Below the pieces are notes generated by a model. The model made no database searches. It was given only the letters and a program-made list of their open reading frames with translations, and was not told the origin of the DNA. The position numbers and the translations under genes were made by a program. Below, one piece after another: positions 26,941 to 34,430 of a stretch of 59,681 bases of DNA. This stretch comes from an uncultured Prevotella sp. GTDB taxonomy: Bacteria; Bacteroidota; Bacteroidia; Bacteroidales; Bacteroidaceae. Each line of letters begins with the position of its first letter. Positions within the stretch are counted from its first letter, which is position 1. The DNA is taken from positions 1 to 59,681 of the forward strand of contig USJX01000007.1 of the NCBI GenBank assembly GCA_900555035.1, written 5' to 3'.

Positions 26941-26972
26941 CAAAAGTAATACTTTTCTTTGATACTGCCAAA
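26941..26972 (-). promoter_or_regulatory. consensus promoter of the Phe/Tyr operon
   Basis: The minus strand has TTTG (26969-26972), 20 bp and TACTTTTG (26941-26948). Predicted start near 26934 gives a leader of about 310 nt that includes the leader peptide and the attenuator. No comparable promoter was found in the gaps between the four downstream aromatic genes. Confidence 0.7.
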
Positions 26973-27030
26973 CAATTTGTCAGAAATTTCACGAATTTCC
27001 TTATATTTTATGCTTTTCAGCAGATTTTCA

Positions 27031-27157
27031 GCAGATTTTTATCAGAAGAAACCGAAATCTGGCAGATTTTTATCAGTATTCCGGCAGATTTCCATCTGCT
27101 TAATATCTGCTTTCCATCCGCATTCAGGCTGCATCCCATCTGCTTTCCATCTGCATT
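27031..27157. repeat. low-complexity repeats after the small TPR-like gene
   Basis: GCAGATTTTTATCAG occurs at 27031-27045 and 27062-27076. ATCTGCTTTCCATC[C/T]GCATT occurs at 27105-27124 and 27138-27157, the second reaching the stop codon of the preceding minus-strand gene. The region seems built by local duplication. Confidence 0.65.
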
Positions 27158-27429
27158 TAGCGGCAGTGCTCTCTTCCTTCAGCCTTAAACTCGCCGCTGA
27201 GTTCCCCTATCTTCTCGGGGTTCAGCTGCAGGTATCGCTGCATATCCTTTCTGGCACCATCCTTGTCGCCCATCTGCATCAGCAGGTTTCCCCGCTTCAG
27301 CAGATGCTCGCTCAGAGCAGCCTTGCTCCCGGCATCCTCACCGTCGGCCTCCAGTTTCTTCTCCAGCTCCACCACCAGCTGTGTGAGGGTAGCTACCAGG
27401 AGAACGGGATTCATTTCATTCAAATCCAT
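27157..27429 (-). CDS. small TPR-like hypothetical protein
   Basis: 90 residues, acidic, helical. The second half (ALSEHLLKRGNLLMQMGDKDGARKDMQRYLQLNPEKIGEL) has the spacing of a tetratricopeptide repeat with the usual Gly, Ala and Pro-Glu positions. No signal peptide. It follows pyrD by 58 bp on the same strand and may be the last gene of the pyrK-pyrD transcript. Function unknown. Coding character is supported by its start spacing and TPR pattern but not by any family I can name. Confidence 0.6.
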   Translation of the reverse strand: MDLNEMNPVLLVATLTQLVVELEKKLEADGEDAGSKAALSEHLLKRGNLLMQMGDKDGARKDMQRYLQLNPEKIGELSGEFKAEGREHCR

Positions 27430-27487
27430 TTTCTATCCTATTTATATTGATATATATATCTTATTACTTATATATAATAATGTGGAT

Positions 27488-28396
27488 TTACTTGATGGCT
27501 CCGATGATTTCTGTCACCGATTTGCAGCCGTGGGCATCCAGCCACTCGTTCATGCCGTCCTTCACCTTCTTGGTTACGGCAGGATCCAGGAAGTTGGCAG
27601 TACCGATTTCGATGGCTGTAGCGCCACACATCAGGAACTCGATGGCATCCTTGGCGTTCGAGATACCGCCCAAACCCACCACTGGGATGTTGACGGCATG
27701 AGCCACATCATACACCATGCGCAGGGCTACAGGCTTCACGCAAGGACCGCTCAAGCCACCCGTGCGGATGCTCAGCAGCGGCTGGCGCTTCTCTATATCC
27801 ACCGCCATACCCATCAGCGTATTGATGAGCGAAACGGAATCGGCACCCTCAGCCTCTACGGCACGGGCTATGTCGGCAATGCTGGTAACGTTAGGCGAAA
27901 GCTTCACGATAAGCGTCTTGTCGTACACCTTGCGCACAGCCTTCACCACGCTTGCCGCACCCTCGCAGGTAACGCCGAAGGCCATACCGCCATCCTTTAC
28001 GTTAGGACAAGAGATGTTCAGCTCGATGGCAGGAATCTTCTCCAGTTCGTTTACGCGCGCTGCACACTCGGCATAGCTTTCAGGCGAATGTCCGCTCACG
28101 TTTACAATCATGTTGGTCTCGATGTCCTTAATCTGAGGATAGATGTGCTCGCAGAAATACTCCACACCCTTGTTCTGAAGACCCACGCAGTTGAGCATAC
28201 CCTGAGGCGTTTCTGCCATTCTAGGATAGTCATTTCCCTCGCGTGGTTCCAGGGTTGTACCCTTTACGATGATGCCGCCTATTTCCTCCAATGGAACGAA
28301 ATCTGCAAACTCCAATCCGTAGCCGAAAGTACCCGATGCTGTCATCACAGGGTTCTTCAGTTTCAAATCCTTTATATTTACACTTAAATCAGCCAT
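27488..28396 (-). CDS. pyrD: dihydroorotate dehydrogenase B, catalytic subunit
   Basis: FMN barrel enzyme oxidising dihydroorotate to orotate, class 1B (NAD-linked through PyrK). 302 residues. Motifs: MTASGTFGYGLEF, NKGVEYF, ELNISCPNVKDGG with the catalytic Cys region, VKLSPNV, and GGLSGPCVKPVALR, GLGGISNAKDAIEFLMCGA for FMN phosphate. It follows pyrK by 54 bp, as the 1B complex requires. Confidence 0.95.
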   Translation of the reverse strand: MADLSVNIKDLKLKNPVMTASGTFGYGLEFADFVPLEEIGGIIVKGTTLEPREGNDYPRMAETPQGMLNCVGLQNKGVEYFCEHIYPQIKDIETNMIVNVSGHSPESYAECAARVNELEKIPAIELNISCPNVKDGGMAFGVTCEGAASVVKAVRKVYDKTLIVKLSPNVTSIADIARAVEAEGADSVSLINTLMGMAVDIEKRQPLLSIRTGGLSGPCVKPVALRMVYDVAHAVNIPVVGLGGISNAKDAIEFLMCGATAIEIGTANFLDPAVTKKVKDGMNEWLDAHGCKSVTEIIGAIK

Positions 28397-28450
28397 AATC
28401 TTTCAAAATCAAATGATATTCTATTACATTTTTAGAGCATAACGCTCGGG

Positions 28451-29227
28451 TTAGATGTCCCAGGTGAGCTGCTTGATGTTGATGACAGGACCATCGGTGC
28501 AAACGCACTTATGACCCTCTGTAGTCTTCTCCACGCAGCAGAGGCAGGCACCCACGCCACACGCCATCTTGTTCTCCAGCGACACCTCGCACTCCACGCC
28601 AGCCTTCTTGGCAAAGCGGGCCACGCTCACCATCATAGGCTTAGGACCGCAGGTAGAAATCATATCAAACTGCTCGTTCTCCAACACTGAGTGATTAGTT
28701 ACAAAACCCACCTCGCCGGCAGAACCATCCTCTGTGGTAATGCATATCTTTCCTATCTTGGCAAACTCGTCGAGTTCCAGCAAATCAGTGGCCTTGCGGG
28801 CACCCAGCAGGAAGGTTACTTCTGCACCGAAATCCTTAATCAGCTTGCCGAAATAGAGGAGCGGAGCCACACCTACACCACCACCTACGAGCAGATATTT
28901 CTGCTCCTTCCGGGTAGGCATCGTGAAGCCGTTGCCCAATGGGAGCATACAGTTGAGCGTATCGCCCGTCTGCAGTTTTCCGAGCTGCTTTGTGCCGTCG
29001 CCCACCATGGCTACGAGCAGCCAGAGCTGGTTCTTCTCGCGGTCAACGAAGTTGATAGAGATAGGTCGGCGAAGCATTGTCGTTGCCGAATGATCCACTC
29101 TTACTTCCACAAACTGGCCAGGCTTCATTTCTGGCAAAGGTTTCTCGTCGGTAAGCTTAATCAACACATGCTTGTCGCTAAGGCTTTCCACAGAAACCAC
29201 CTTGAGGTCGAGAACATACTTTTTCAT
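28451..29227 (-). CDS. pyrK: dihydroorotate dehydrogenase electron transfer subunit
   Basis: FAD/[2Fe-2S] subunit that passes electrons from PyrD to NAD+. 258 residues: FAD domain with RRPISINFVD, NAD-binding GGGVGVAPLLYFGKLI, and a C-terminal [2Fe-2S] site with cysteines in ACGVGACLCCVEKTTEGHKCVCTDGP. First gene of pyrK-pyrD. The leader of about 190 nt contains a complex palindrome. Confidence 0.95.
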   Translation of the reverse strand: MKKYVLDLKVVSVESLSDKHVLIKLTDEKPLPEMKPGQFVEVRVDHSATTMLRRPISINFVDREKNQLWLLVAMVGDGTKQLGKLQTGDTLNCMLPLGNGFTMPTRKEQKYLLVGGGVGVAPLLYFGKLIKDFGAEVTFLLGARKATDLLELDEFAKIGKICITTEDGSAGEVGFVTNHSVLENEQFDMISTCGPKPMMVSVARFAKKAGVECEVSLENKMACGVGACLCCVEKTTEGHKCVCTDGPVINIKQLTWDI

Positions 29228-29285
29228 CTTTTCGATATTATTATATTATAATGTTATTTACTGATGTTATTGCAACCTTGTTTAC

Positions 29286-29386
29286 TCAAGTCTTGCAAGT
29301 AAGCTCCACACGCCCTGAGCTAGGAGCTTCTGCCCTTTCAGGGCGTGCTGCTTCTGGAGCTTTTGAGGCCTTCAGCCCGTACTTGA
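29286..29386 (-). repeat. nested palindrome in the pyrK leader, REP-like
   Basis: Three nested helices: TCAAGT (29286-29291) with ACTTGA (29381-29386); AAGCTCCA (29301-29308) with TGGAGCTT (29355-29362); CACGCCCTGA (29309-29318) with TCAGGGCGTG (29338-29347). On the minus strand the core reads CGCCCTGAAAGGGCAGAAGC, almost the same as a core at 14794-14816. It is either a dispersed palindromic element or a leader structure. Confidence 0.7.
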
Positions 29387-29421
29387 ACAACATGCGAAAC
29401 TTCTGTTATTTATTATAGGTG

Positions 29422-29453
29422 CAAAGGTACTGCAAAAAAACGAATTTCACAAA
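29422..29453 (-). promoter_or_regulatory. consensus promoter of pyrK-pyrD
   Basis: The minus strand has TTTG (29450-29453), 20 bp and TACCTTTG (29422-29429). Exact consensus. Confidence 0.65.
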
Positions 29454-29479
29454 TCCGAGAGGAAGTTTTTTGCCCTGCC

Positions 29480-30076
29480 TTACTTCTTCGGCACAAAAGT
29501 CTCCCAGGTCTGGTCATCGTAGAAGATGCGGATTTCCGTAATCTTGCGCTGCGGTTTGTCAACTATTTTCACTTCCGCATGGGCGATGTTTTTAGGTGTC
29601 CTTTTTACACCGTGTATCTGAGGCTGATCAAAAAGCGAAGGAGAAGCAGGGGAGGAGCCCGCCTCATCCGCCCCGAAATCAAGCGAAGGCTCCACCACGC
29701 CACCTGCCATGCAGCCAGCGCCTTGCATGCCGCTCTGGGCACCCATAGCCACTGAGCCAGAAGCATCTCCATACATATTGAGCGAATCCTCATCGCCTAT
29801 GTTACCAGTACCTATAGAAGCCGCTAACGGAGCCCCAGAAGCACCCCCATCCACCTTATTAATATACATAGGAGGAGTACCGAAAAGCAACCACTCGATG
29901 TTCACCTGAGGGAACTTTTTCTTGATTGCATCCACGATGTCGAGCGTAGGCTTGGTACGGTCGTTGAAGATGTTGCTCAGGGTTGCTGTAGATTTTCCGA
30001 TGAGCTGAGCGAAACTCTGCTGGTTGAGTTTCTGGTCCTCCATTATCTGTCTGATTCTATCTTTCATGCCACTCAA
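29480..30076 (-). CDS. XRE-family helix-turn-helix transcriptional regulator
   Basis: 198 residues. N-terminal HTH_3 domain (about 4-62): IRQIMEDQKLNQQSFAQLIG, recognition helix STATLSNIFNDRTKPTL, then VNIEWLLFGTPPMY, the pattern of Bacteroidota Cro/C1-type regulators. A long Gly/Ala/Ser-rich linker (about 75-150) follows, and the conserved C-terminal strand block KITEIRIFYDDQTWETF. No phage genes are nearby, so it appears to be a resident regulator. ATG at 30067 is an alternative start. Two 14-bp direct repeats lie just upstream and may be an autoregulatory operator. Confidence 0.82.
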   Translation of the reverse strand: MSGMKDRIRQIMEDQKLNQQSFAQLIGKSTATLSNIFNDRTKPTLDIVDAIKKKFPQVNIEWLLFGTPPMYINKVDGGASGAPLAASIGTGNIGDEDSLNMYGDASGSVAMGAQSGMQGAGCMAGGVVEPSLDFGADEAGSSPASPSLFDQPQIHGVKRTPKNIAHAEVKIVDKPQRKITEIRIFYDDQTWETFVPKK

Positions 30077-30083
30077 AATTTTC

Positions 30084-30112
30084 CGTTTATATGATGTTTT
30101 ATACGATGTTTT
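30084..30112. promoter_or_regulatory. direct-repeat operator candidate before the XRE gene
   Basis: Two copies of TAyrATGTTTTAT with a period of about 14 bp lie between the predicted start site and the XRE coding start. Spacing and position suit a regulator-binding site, but this is inference only. Confidence 0.3.
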
Positions 30113-30156
30113 ATTTCCGAACAGGGCTATTTTTGCCCCATTTTTCTAAGATTTTA

Positions 30157-30188
30157 CAAAGATAAAGCAAAAATTTGGTTATACCAAA
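30157..30188 (-). promoter_or_regulatory. consensus promoter of the XRE regulator
   Basis: The minus strand has TTTG (30185-30188), 20 bp and TATCTTTG (30157-30164). Confidence 0.65.
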
Positions 30189-30189
30189 C

Positions 30190-30890
30190 TTTTCTGAAAA
30201 AATTTAGTTTTTTAAACTTTACGTTTATGATTCCAAATTTATAAATCAAAGTTTATAGATGTAAGTTTTCTGATTAAGATTTATACATCTAATTTTATGA
30301 TTCTAAATTAATGACAAATGTTTACTTAATGCAAAACTATTAAATTACTGACTCCCAACGCATATTTTATTCAAAATATGGGTTGCTAGGCTGAATATGC
30401 AGCATTTTATGTAGATTTTGTTAATTAGCTATCGTATATTTAAACAACCGAATTTTATAAACCACTGGGTTTCACCAATTTGCAAACTCAAAATATTTGT
30501 TGTATATTTATACATTTATACAATCAAACTGCAATATTCATATTTATATATATAAATTACATAGGTACTTAAAACTATAAAGTTTTCTTTTGTTTACTTT
30601 TATAAACTAAATCGTCAGTTTATATTTGTTCGATTTATCTTTATAAACTATAGAACTATAAACCTTAAAGAATGCAAACGATAAATTTTAGGGGTCAAAC
30701 GATGGCAAATTTTTCCATTTTGAGCGTTTTCAAGCCCGCAGTCCGAGTTTTGGGCAAATTTGCGAGTTTTGAAGGGGGTTATTTTCGTTAACACATTGAT
30801 ACACACTATAGTTAGGTATGATTTTGCTGAAAACGGAAAAATCACCATCTAGATGAGGAATCAGCGAAAACAAGAGTCAGCACGAGAGAA
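30190..30890. other. 700-bp AT-rich region without a recognisable gene
   Basis: Very AT-rich DNA with many near-repeats of TTTATAnnnT. There is an 8-bp inverted pair TAGATGTA / TACATCTA near 30250-30298 and a hairpin with CATATTTT (30361-30368) / AAAATATG (30373-30380) flanked by CAAC/GTTG. Short ORFs here (for example 30648-30848, minus) lack family features and I do not accept them. Confidence 0.5.
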
Positions 30891-30892
30891 AA

Positions 30893-30937
30893 ACAAAAAA
30901 AATAGCGCCCGTTTTCTCGCCAACGAACGCTATTCTT
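30893..30937 (-). terminator. terminator of holA
   Basis: AATAGCG (30901-30907) pairs with CGCTATT (30928-30934), with additional GTT/AAC pairing inside. On the minus strand it continues into a run of T. It lies about 155 bp after the holA stop. Confidence 0.65.
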
Positions 30938-31090
30938 ATCACTTTTGGGAGGCAGAACGCCCTCCCCCATTCCAGATCATTTCATTTTTCAAACCAAAGG
31001 AAAAAGGAGCAAAAATCGCTCACTCGCCCACTCCTCTCCTCCGAGTCGAAAACAGACCGGAAACGGAGCGGAAATGAAGCGGATTTTTCA

Positions 31091-32119
31091 CTAATGGAGA
31101 ATGAAAAAGATGAGCTCTTTCATCAGATCACCAGCCGAAGTGAACGGATTATCCACACCCTTGCTCTTCGCATCCACCTCCTTCATCTTATCAATTATCT
31201 GCATCACTTTCACGCCAGAATAGTTTCTCATTCCCATCTGATATTCGCGAATACCCCAGGTACTTTTCAAATCCAGGAATTTTGCAAGCTCATTTTCATT
31301 CTGCTTATTGGGCGCATAATAAGCTATCATCAGATTCTGGAAATAAGAGAAGAGCAACGGGAGAAGCGCATAGAGCGACCCCGACTTCGGATTACTGTCA
31401 AAATACTTTATTATCTGATTTGCCTTGAAAACATCACGCTGAATGATGGCACTGCGAAGTTCGAAGGCATTGAAGTCTTTGCTCACGCCGATTTCCTTCT
31501 CCACCAGACTTGGGGTAACCCTGCGGTCAGAATCATCCAGCGAGATGAGCAGCTTGTCGAGCTCCGATGTGAGACGATGCAGGTCGGCTCCAATATGGTC
31601 GGCTATCATCTGCACCGCCTTCGGCTCTATGGTAGCCTTTCGGGTCTTGAGATAGGTCTCGATGAAGCCAGGCAGCTGCCGGTCGTAGAGTTTCTTGCTT
31701 TCAAAGACCACACCCACCTTCTCTGCGCGGGGCAGGAATTTCTTCCTACGGTCTATCGAGCCGTTTTTATGACAAAACACGAGGATGGTTGATGCCATCG
31801 GTTTCTCGAAATACTTCTCCAAGGGCTCCAGATTCTTCAGGTTCTGTGCCTCCTTCACAATCACCACCCTATGCTCTGCCATCATCGGGAAACCCTTGCA
31901 CTGGTCCACCAGCTGGCTAGCCGTGATGTCCGCACCAAAGAGCACCACCTGGTTGAAGTCGCGCTCCTCAGGCTGCAGCACCGTTTCCGAGATATAATCG
32001 CAGATCTTATCGATGTAGAAAGGTTCGTCGCCCATCAGGATATAGACAGGCGCAAACTCCCGAGCCTTCAGCGATTTCATGATCGACTCGTAACTTATTG
32101 CACTTTTCTTTTCTGCCAT
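31091..32119 (-). CDS. holA: DNA polymerase III subunit delta
   Basis: Clamp-loader delta subunit that opens the sliding clamp. 342 residues, standard length. N-terminal AAA+-like domain with the family signature ILMGDEPFYIDKICDYI and FFCHKNGSIDRRKKF-like lid region, central helical domain (LTSELDKLLISL), and C-terminal collar domain (YQMGMRNYSG). Single gene ending at a terminator; divergent from the HsdR_N gene across a 175-bp GC-rich spacer. Confidence 0.92.
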   Translation of the reverse strand: MAEKKSAISYESIMKSLKAREFAPVYILMGDEPFYIDKICDYISETVLQPEERDFNQVVLFGADITASQLVDQCKGFPMMAEHRVVIVKEAQNLKNLEPLEKYFEKPMASTILVFCHKNGSIDRRKKFLPRAEKVGVVFESKKLYDRQLPGFIETYLKTRKATIEPKAVQMIADHIGADLHRLTSELDKLLISLDDSDRRVTPSLVEKEIGVSKDFNAFELRSAIIQRDVFKANQIIKYFDSNPKSGSLYALLPLLFSYFQNLMIAYYAPNKQNENELAKFLDLKSTWGIREYQMGMRNYSGVKVMQIIDKMKEVDAKSKGVDNPFTSAGDLMKELIFFILH

Positions 32120-32133
32120 TGATTTATTTTTTG

Positions 32134-32241
32134 TATCTTTGCATTGTTATTACCATGCAGCGCCCGGAACCTACCCAGGAGTCAGCCTAGGAGCCAGTCC
32201 ATCGTACACCCCGGGAGCCTGCATTTTCACCTGCAAAGGTA
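32134..32241. promoter_or_regulatory. divergent promoter region holA / HsdR_N gene
   Basis: A plus-strand -7 box TATCTTTG lies at 32134-32141 and a minus-strand box TACCTTTG at 32234-32241; the -33 elements are weak. The DNA between them is unusually GC-rich for a gap in this genome and carries partial direct repeats AGGAGyCAGyC. Confidence 0.4.
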
Positions 32242-32294
32242 CAAAAATAAATCGAACTATATATATAATAAGGTAGAGAAATTAAAAAAGAAAT

Positions 32295-32753
32295 ATGATT
32301 CGCTTGAACTTACCAACTTTCGACATCAAGGTTTCGGGCACCCGACAGCAGCCTAAAATCCTGGATGTGCTACGCAGAAAATACGTGGCGCTCACGCCCG
32401 AAGAATGGGTGCGCCAGCACTTCGTTCACTTCCTGGTAGAACACAAGGGCTACCCAGCAGCCCTCATCGCCAACGAGATTCAGCTGAAATGCGGCGACAA
32501 GACGCTGCGTGCCGACAGCGTGCTCTATAGCCGCGAGCTGCGCCCCAGAATGATTATCGAATACAAGGCGCCCCACATTCCCATCACCCAGAAGGTATTC
32601 GACCAGATATCGGTATATAATCTTCTGCTCCACGTAGATTTCCTAGTGGTAAGCAACGGACTGGAGCACTACATCTGCAAGATGGACTATGACGGTAAAA
32701 AATACGTATTCCTTGAAGACATTCCCGAATACTCCGATTTATTGACAATATAA
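32295..32753 (+). CDS. stand-alone HsdR N-terminal domain protein (PD-(D/E)XK-like)
   Basis: 152 residues, only the N-terminal nuclease-type domain of type I restriction enzyme R proteins, with no helicase or methylase partner. Nuclease-fold residues are in order: Glu61 (ANEIQL), Asp74 (LRADSVLY), Glu89-x-Lys91 (IIEYKAP) and Gln104 (FDQISVY), the Q-motif spacing of this superfamily. The catalytic set therefore looks intact. The gene is divergent from holA; conservation of that pairing in Bacteroidales is my recollection. A role in DNA maintenance is possible but untested; it is not part of a restriction system here. Confidence 0.82.
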   Translation: MIRLNLPTFDIKVSGTRQQPKILDVLRRKYVALTPEEWVRQHFVHFLVEHKGYPAALIANEIQLKCGDKTLRADSVLYSRELRPRMIIEYKAPHIPITQKVFDQISVYNLLLHVDFLVVSNGLEHYICKMDYDGKKYVFLEDIPEYSDLLTI

Positions 32754-32828
32754 GGAAAGAAGACAGAAAGCAGGCTTGTCCGTTTCTATTCTATTTTTCC
32801 ATAATTACCGTCAAAACACCCCATTTAT

Positions 32829-32901
32829 CCCCTCCAAAATTTGCATATTTCCAGGCGACTGTACAACTGCTCTGAAATACGCAAATTTTAGAGGGGCTTT
32901 T
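32829..32901 (+). terminator. long inverted repeat / terminator after HsdR_N gene
   Basis: A 23-nt arm (32829-32851) pairs with 32874-32896 with two mismatches; both become G-U pairs in a minus-strand RNA. The plus strand continues into CTTTTT. An outer pair AAAACACC (32813-32820) / GGTGTTTT (32915-32922) encloses it. Confidence 0.65.
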
Positions 32902-32938
32902 TAAGCTATATTGCGGTGTTTTATGCCCAGTTTTAGGC

Positions 32939-32965
32939 ACGGATTACACGGATTACACGGATTTC
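32939..32965. repeat. 9-bp tandem repeat, three copies
   Basis: ACGGATTAC, ACGGATTAC, ACGGATTTC in tandem in the gap before ugd. Rest of the 32754-33099 gap: the inverted repeat above and the ugd promoter. Confidence 0.8.
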
Positions 32966-33044
32966 CTATGAGTTTACAATTATGTATATACCAGGCTCAA
33001 CAACTGCAAGTACAGTTATTTTTTAATAAAATTCAGCGCTACAT

Positions 33045-33075
33045 TTTGTTTTCTACCTATTTATTATTATCTTTG
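33045..33075 (+). promoter_or_regulatory. consensus promoter of ugd
   Basis: TTTG (33045-33048), 19-bp spacer, TATCTTTG (33068-33075), 24 bp before the ATG. Exact match to the Bacteroidota consensus. Confidence 0.75.
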
Positions 33076-33099
33076 CAGAAATTTTAAAATCAAAAAGTA

Positions 33100-34353
33100 A
33101 TGGCAACAGACAATATGAAAATAGCCGTAGCCGGAACAGGCTATGTAGGACTCAGCATCGCTACGTTGCTTAGCCAGCACCACCAGGTAGTGGCTGTGGA
33201 TGTGGTTCCAGAGAAAGTGGAACTCATCAACAAAAGAAAGTCGCCTATCCAGGACGACTACATAGAAAAGTACCTGGCAGAAAAGGAACTCAACCTTAAG
33301 GCTACTACCGATGGAGCCGCTGCCTACAAGGATGCCGACTTCGTGGTGATCGCCACACCTACTAACTACGACCCTGTGAGAAACTACTTCGACACCTCAC
33401 ACGTAGAAGAGGTGATAGAACTCGTAAAGCAGGTGAACCCGGATGCCATCATGGTTATCAAGAGCACCATCCCAGTGGGCTACACCGAAAATGTGCGCAA
33501 GAAGATGAACAGCAACAACATCATCTTCGCACCCGAATTCCTGCGCGAAAGCAAGGCTCTCTACGACAACCTCTACCCTAGCCGCATCATCGTGGGAAGA
33601 CCTGAGGGCGACGAGCGTCTTGACAAGGCAGCCCACACCTTCGCTGCCCTGCTGCAGGAGGGAGCCATCAAGGAAAACATCAAAACCCTCTTTATGGGAC
33701 TTACCGAGGCAGAAGCCGTGAAGCTCTTCGCCAACACCTACCTCGCCCTGAGAGTAAGCTACTTCAACGAGCTGGATACATACGCCGAAATGAAGGGACT
33801 CGACACCAAGGCGATTATCGACGGTGTGGGACTGGACCCAAGAATCGGCACCTTCTATAACAACCCATCCTTCGGCTATGGCGGCTACTGTCTGCCTAAA
33901 GATACCAAGCAGTTGCTCGCCAACTATGCCGACGTGCCTGAGAACCTGATCCAGGCCATCGTTGAGAGCAACCGTACCCGCAAGGATTTCATCGCCGACC
34001 GCGTGCTCAACATGGCTGGCTACTACGACTACGCCAACCAGAACAACTACAATGAGGCAGAAGAGAAGCCTTGCACCATTGGCGTATATCGCCTCACGAT
34101 GAAGAGCAACAGCGACAACTTCCGCCAAAGCAGCATCCAGGGCGTCATGAAGCGCATCAAGGCAAAAGGTGCCCAGGTGATTATCTACGAGCCAACGCTG
34201 AAGAGCGGAAGCACCTTCTTCGGAAGCCTCGTAGTGAACGACCTGGAGGAGTTCAAGCGCCAGAGTCAGGCCATCATCGCCAACCGCTACGACAAGTGCC
34301 TGGACGATGTAAAGGAGAAGGTATATACCCGCGATATCTTCAGAAGAGACTGA
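33100..34353 (+). CDS. ugd: UDP-glucose/GDP-mannose dehydrogenase family protein (UDP-glucose 6-dehydrogenase)
   Basis: NAD-dependent nucleotide-sugar oxidase making a UDP-uronic acid for surface polysaccharide. 417 residues: Rossmann AVAGTGYVGLSIATLL at the N-terminus, KSTIPVGYT, FAPEFLRESKALYDNLYPSRI, a central dimer helix with LFANTYLALRVSYFNELDTYAE, catalytic Cys in FGYGGYCLPKDTKQL, and a C-terminal UDP-binding domain. UDP-glucose is the likeliest substrate by similarity to short Ugd proteins; other UDP-hexoses cannot be excluded. Followed by a repeat-filled spacer and a MaoC gene. Confidence 0.9.
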   Translation: MATDNMKIAVAGTGYVGLSIATLLSQHHQVVAVDVVPEKVELINKRKSPIQDDYIEKYLAEKELNLKATTDGAAAYKDADFVVIATPTNYDPVRNYFDTSHVEEVIELVKQVNPDAIMVIKSTIPVGYTENVRKKMNSNNIIFAPEFLRESKALYDNLYPSRIIVGRPEGDERLDKAAHTFAALLQEGAIKENIKTLFMGLTEAEAVKLFANTYLALRVSYFNELDTYAEMKGLDTKAIIDGVGLDPRIGTFYNNPSFGYGGYCLPKDTKQLLANYADVPENLIQAIVESNRTRKDFIADRVLNMAGYYDYANQNNYNEAEEKPCTIGVYRLTMKSNSDNFRQSSIQGVMKRIKAKGAQVIIYEPTLKSGSTFFGSLVVNDLEEFKRQSQAIIANRYDKCLDDVKEKVYTRDIFRRD

Positions 34354-34361
34354 TTTGAGTT

Positions 34362-34430
34362 GAAAGTTAAAAGTTAGAAGTTAATAGTTGAAAGCTGAAA
34401 GCTGAAGACGGAAGACGGAAGACGGAAAAT
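34362..34430. repeat. heptamer-type repeat spacer before maoC gene
   Basis: Words such as AAAGTTA, GAAAGCT and GAAGACG repeat in tandem (three GAAGACG in a row near 34405-34425). Same architecture as other spacers in the window, with different words. Confidence 0.6.

Noticed and set aside
30648..31077. Short ORFs in the AT-rich gap (30648-30848 minus, 30853-31077 plus)
   Set aside because: No family features, no promoter, and the second overlaps the holA terminator.
32295..32753. HsdR_N protein considered as part of a restriction-modification or defence island
   Set aside because: No methylase, specificity subunit, helicase, toxin or mobile gene is nearby; neighbours are housekeeping genes.
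32939..32965. Three direct 9-bp repeats considered as a CRISPR remnant
   Set aside because: Units are contiguous, without spacers, and no cas genes are in the window.
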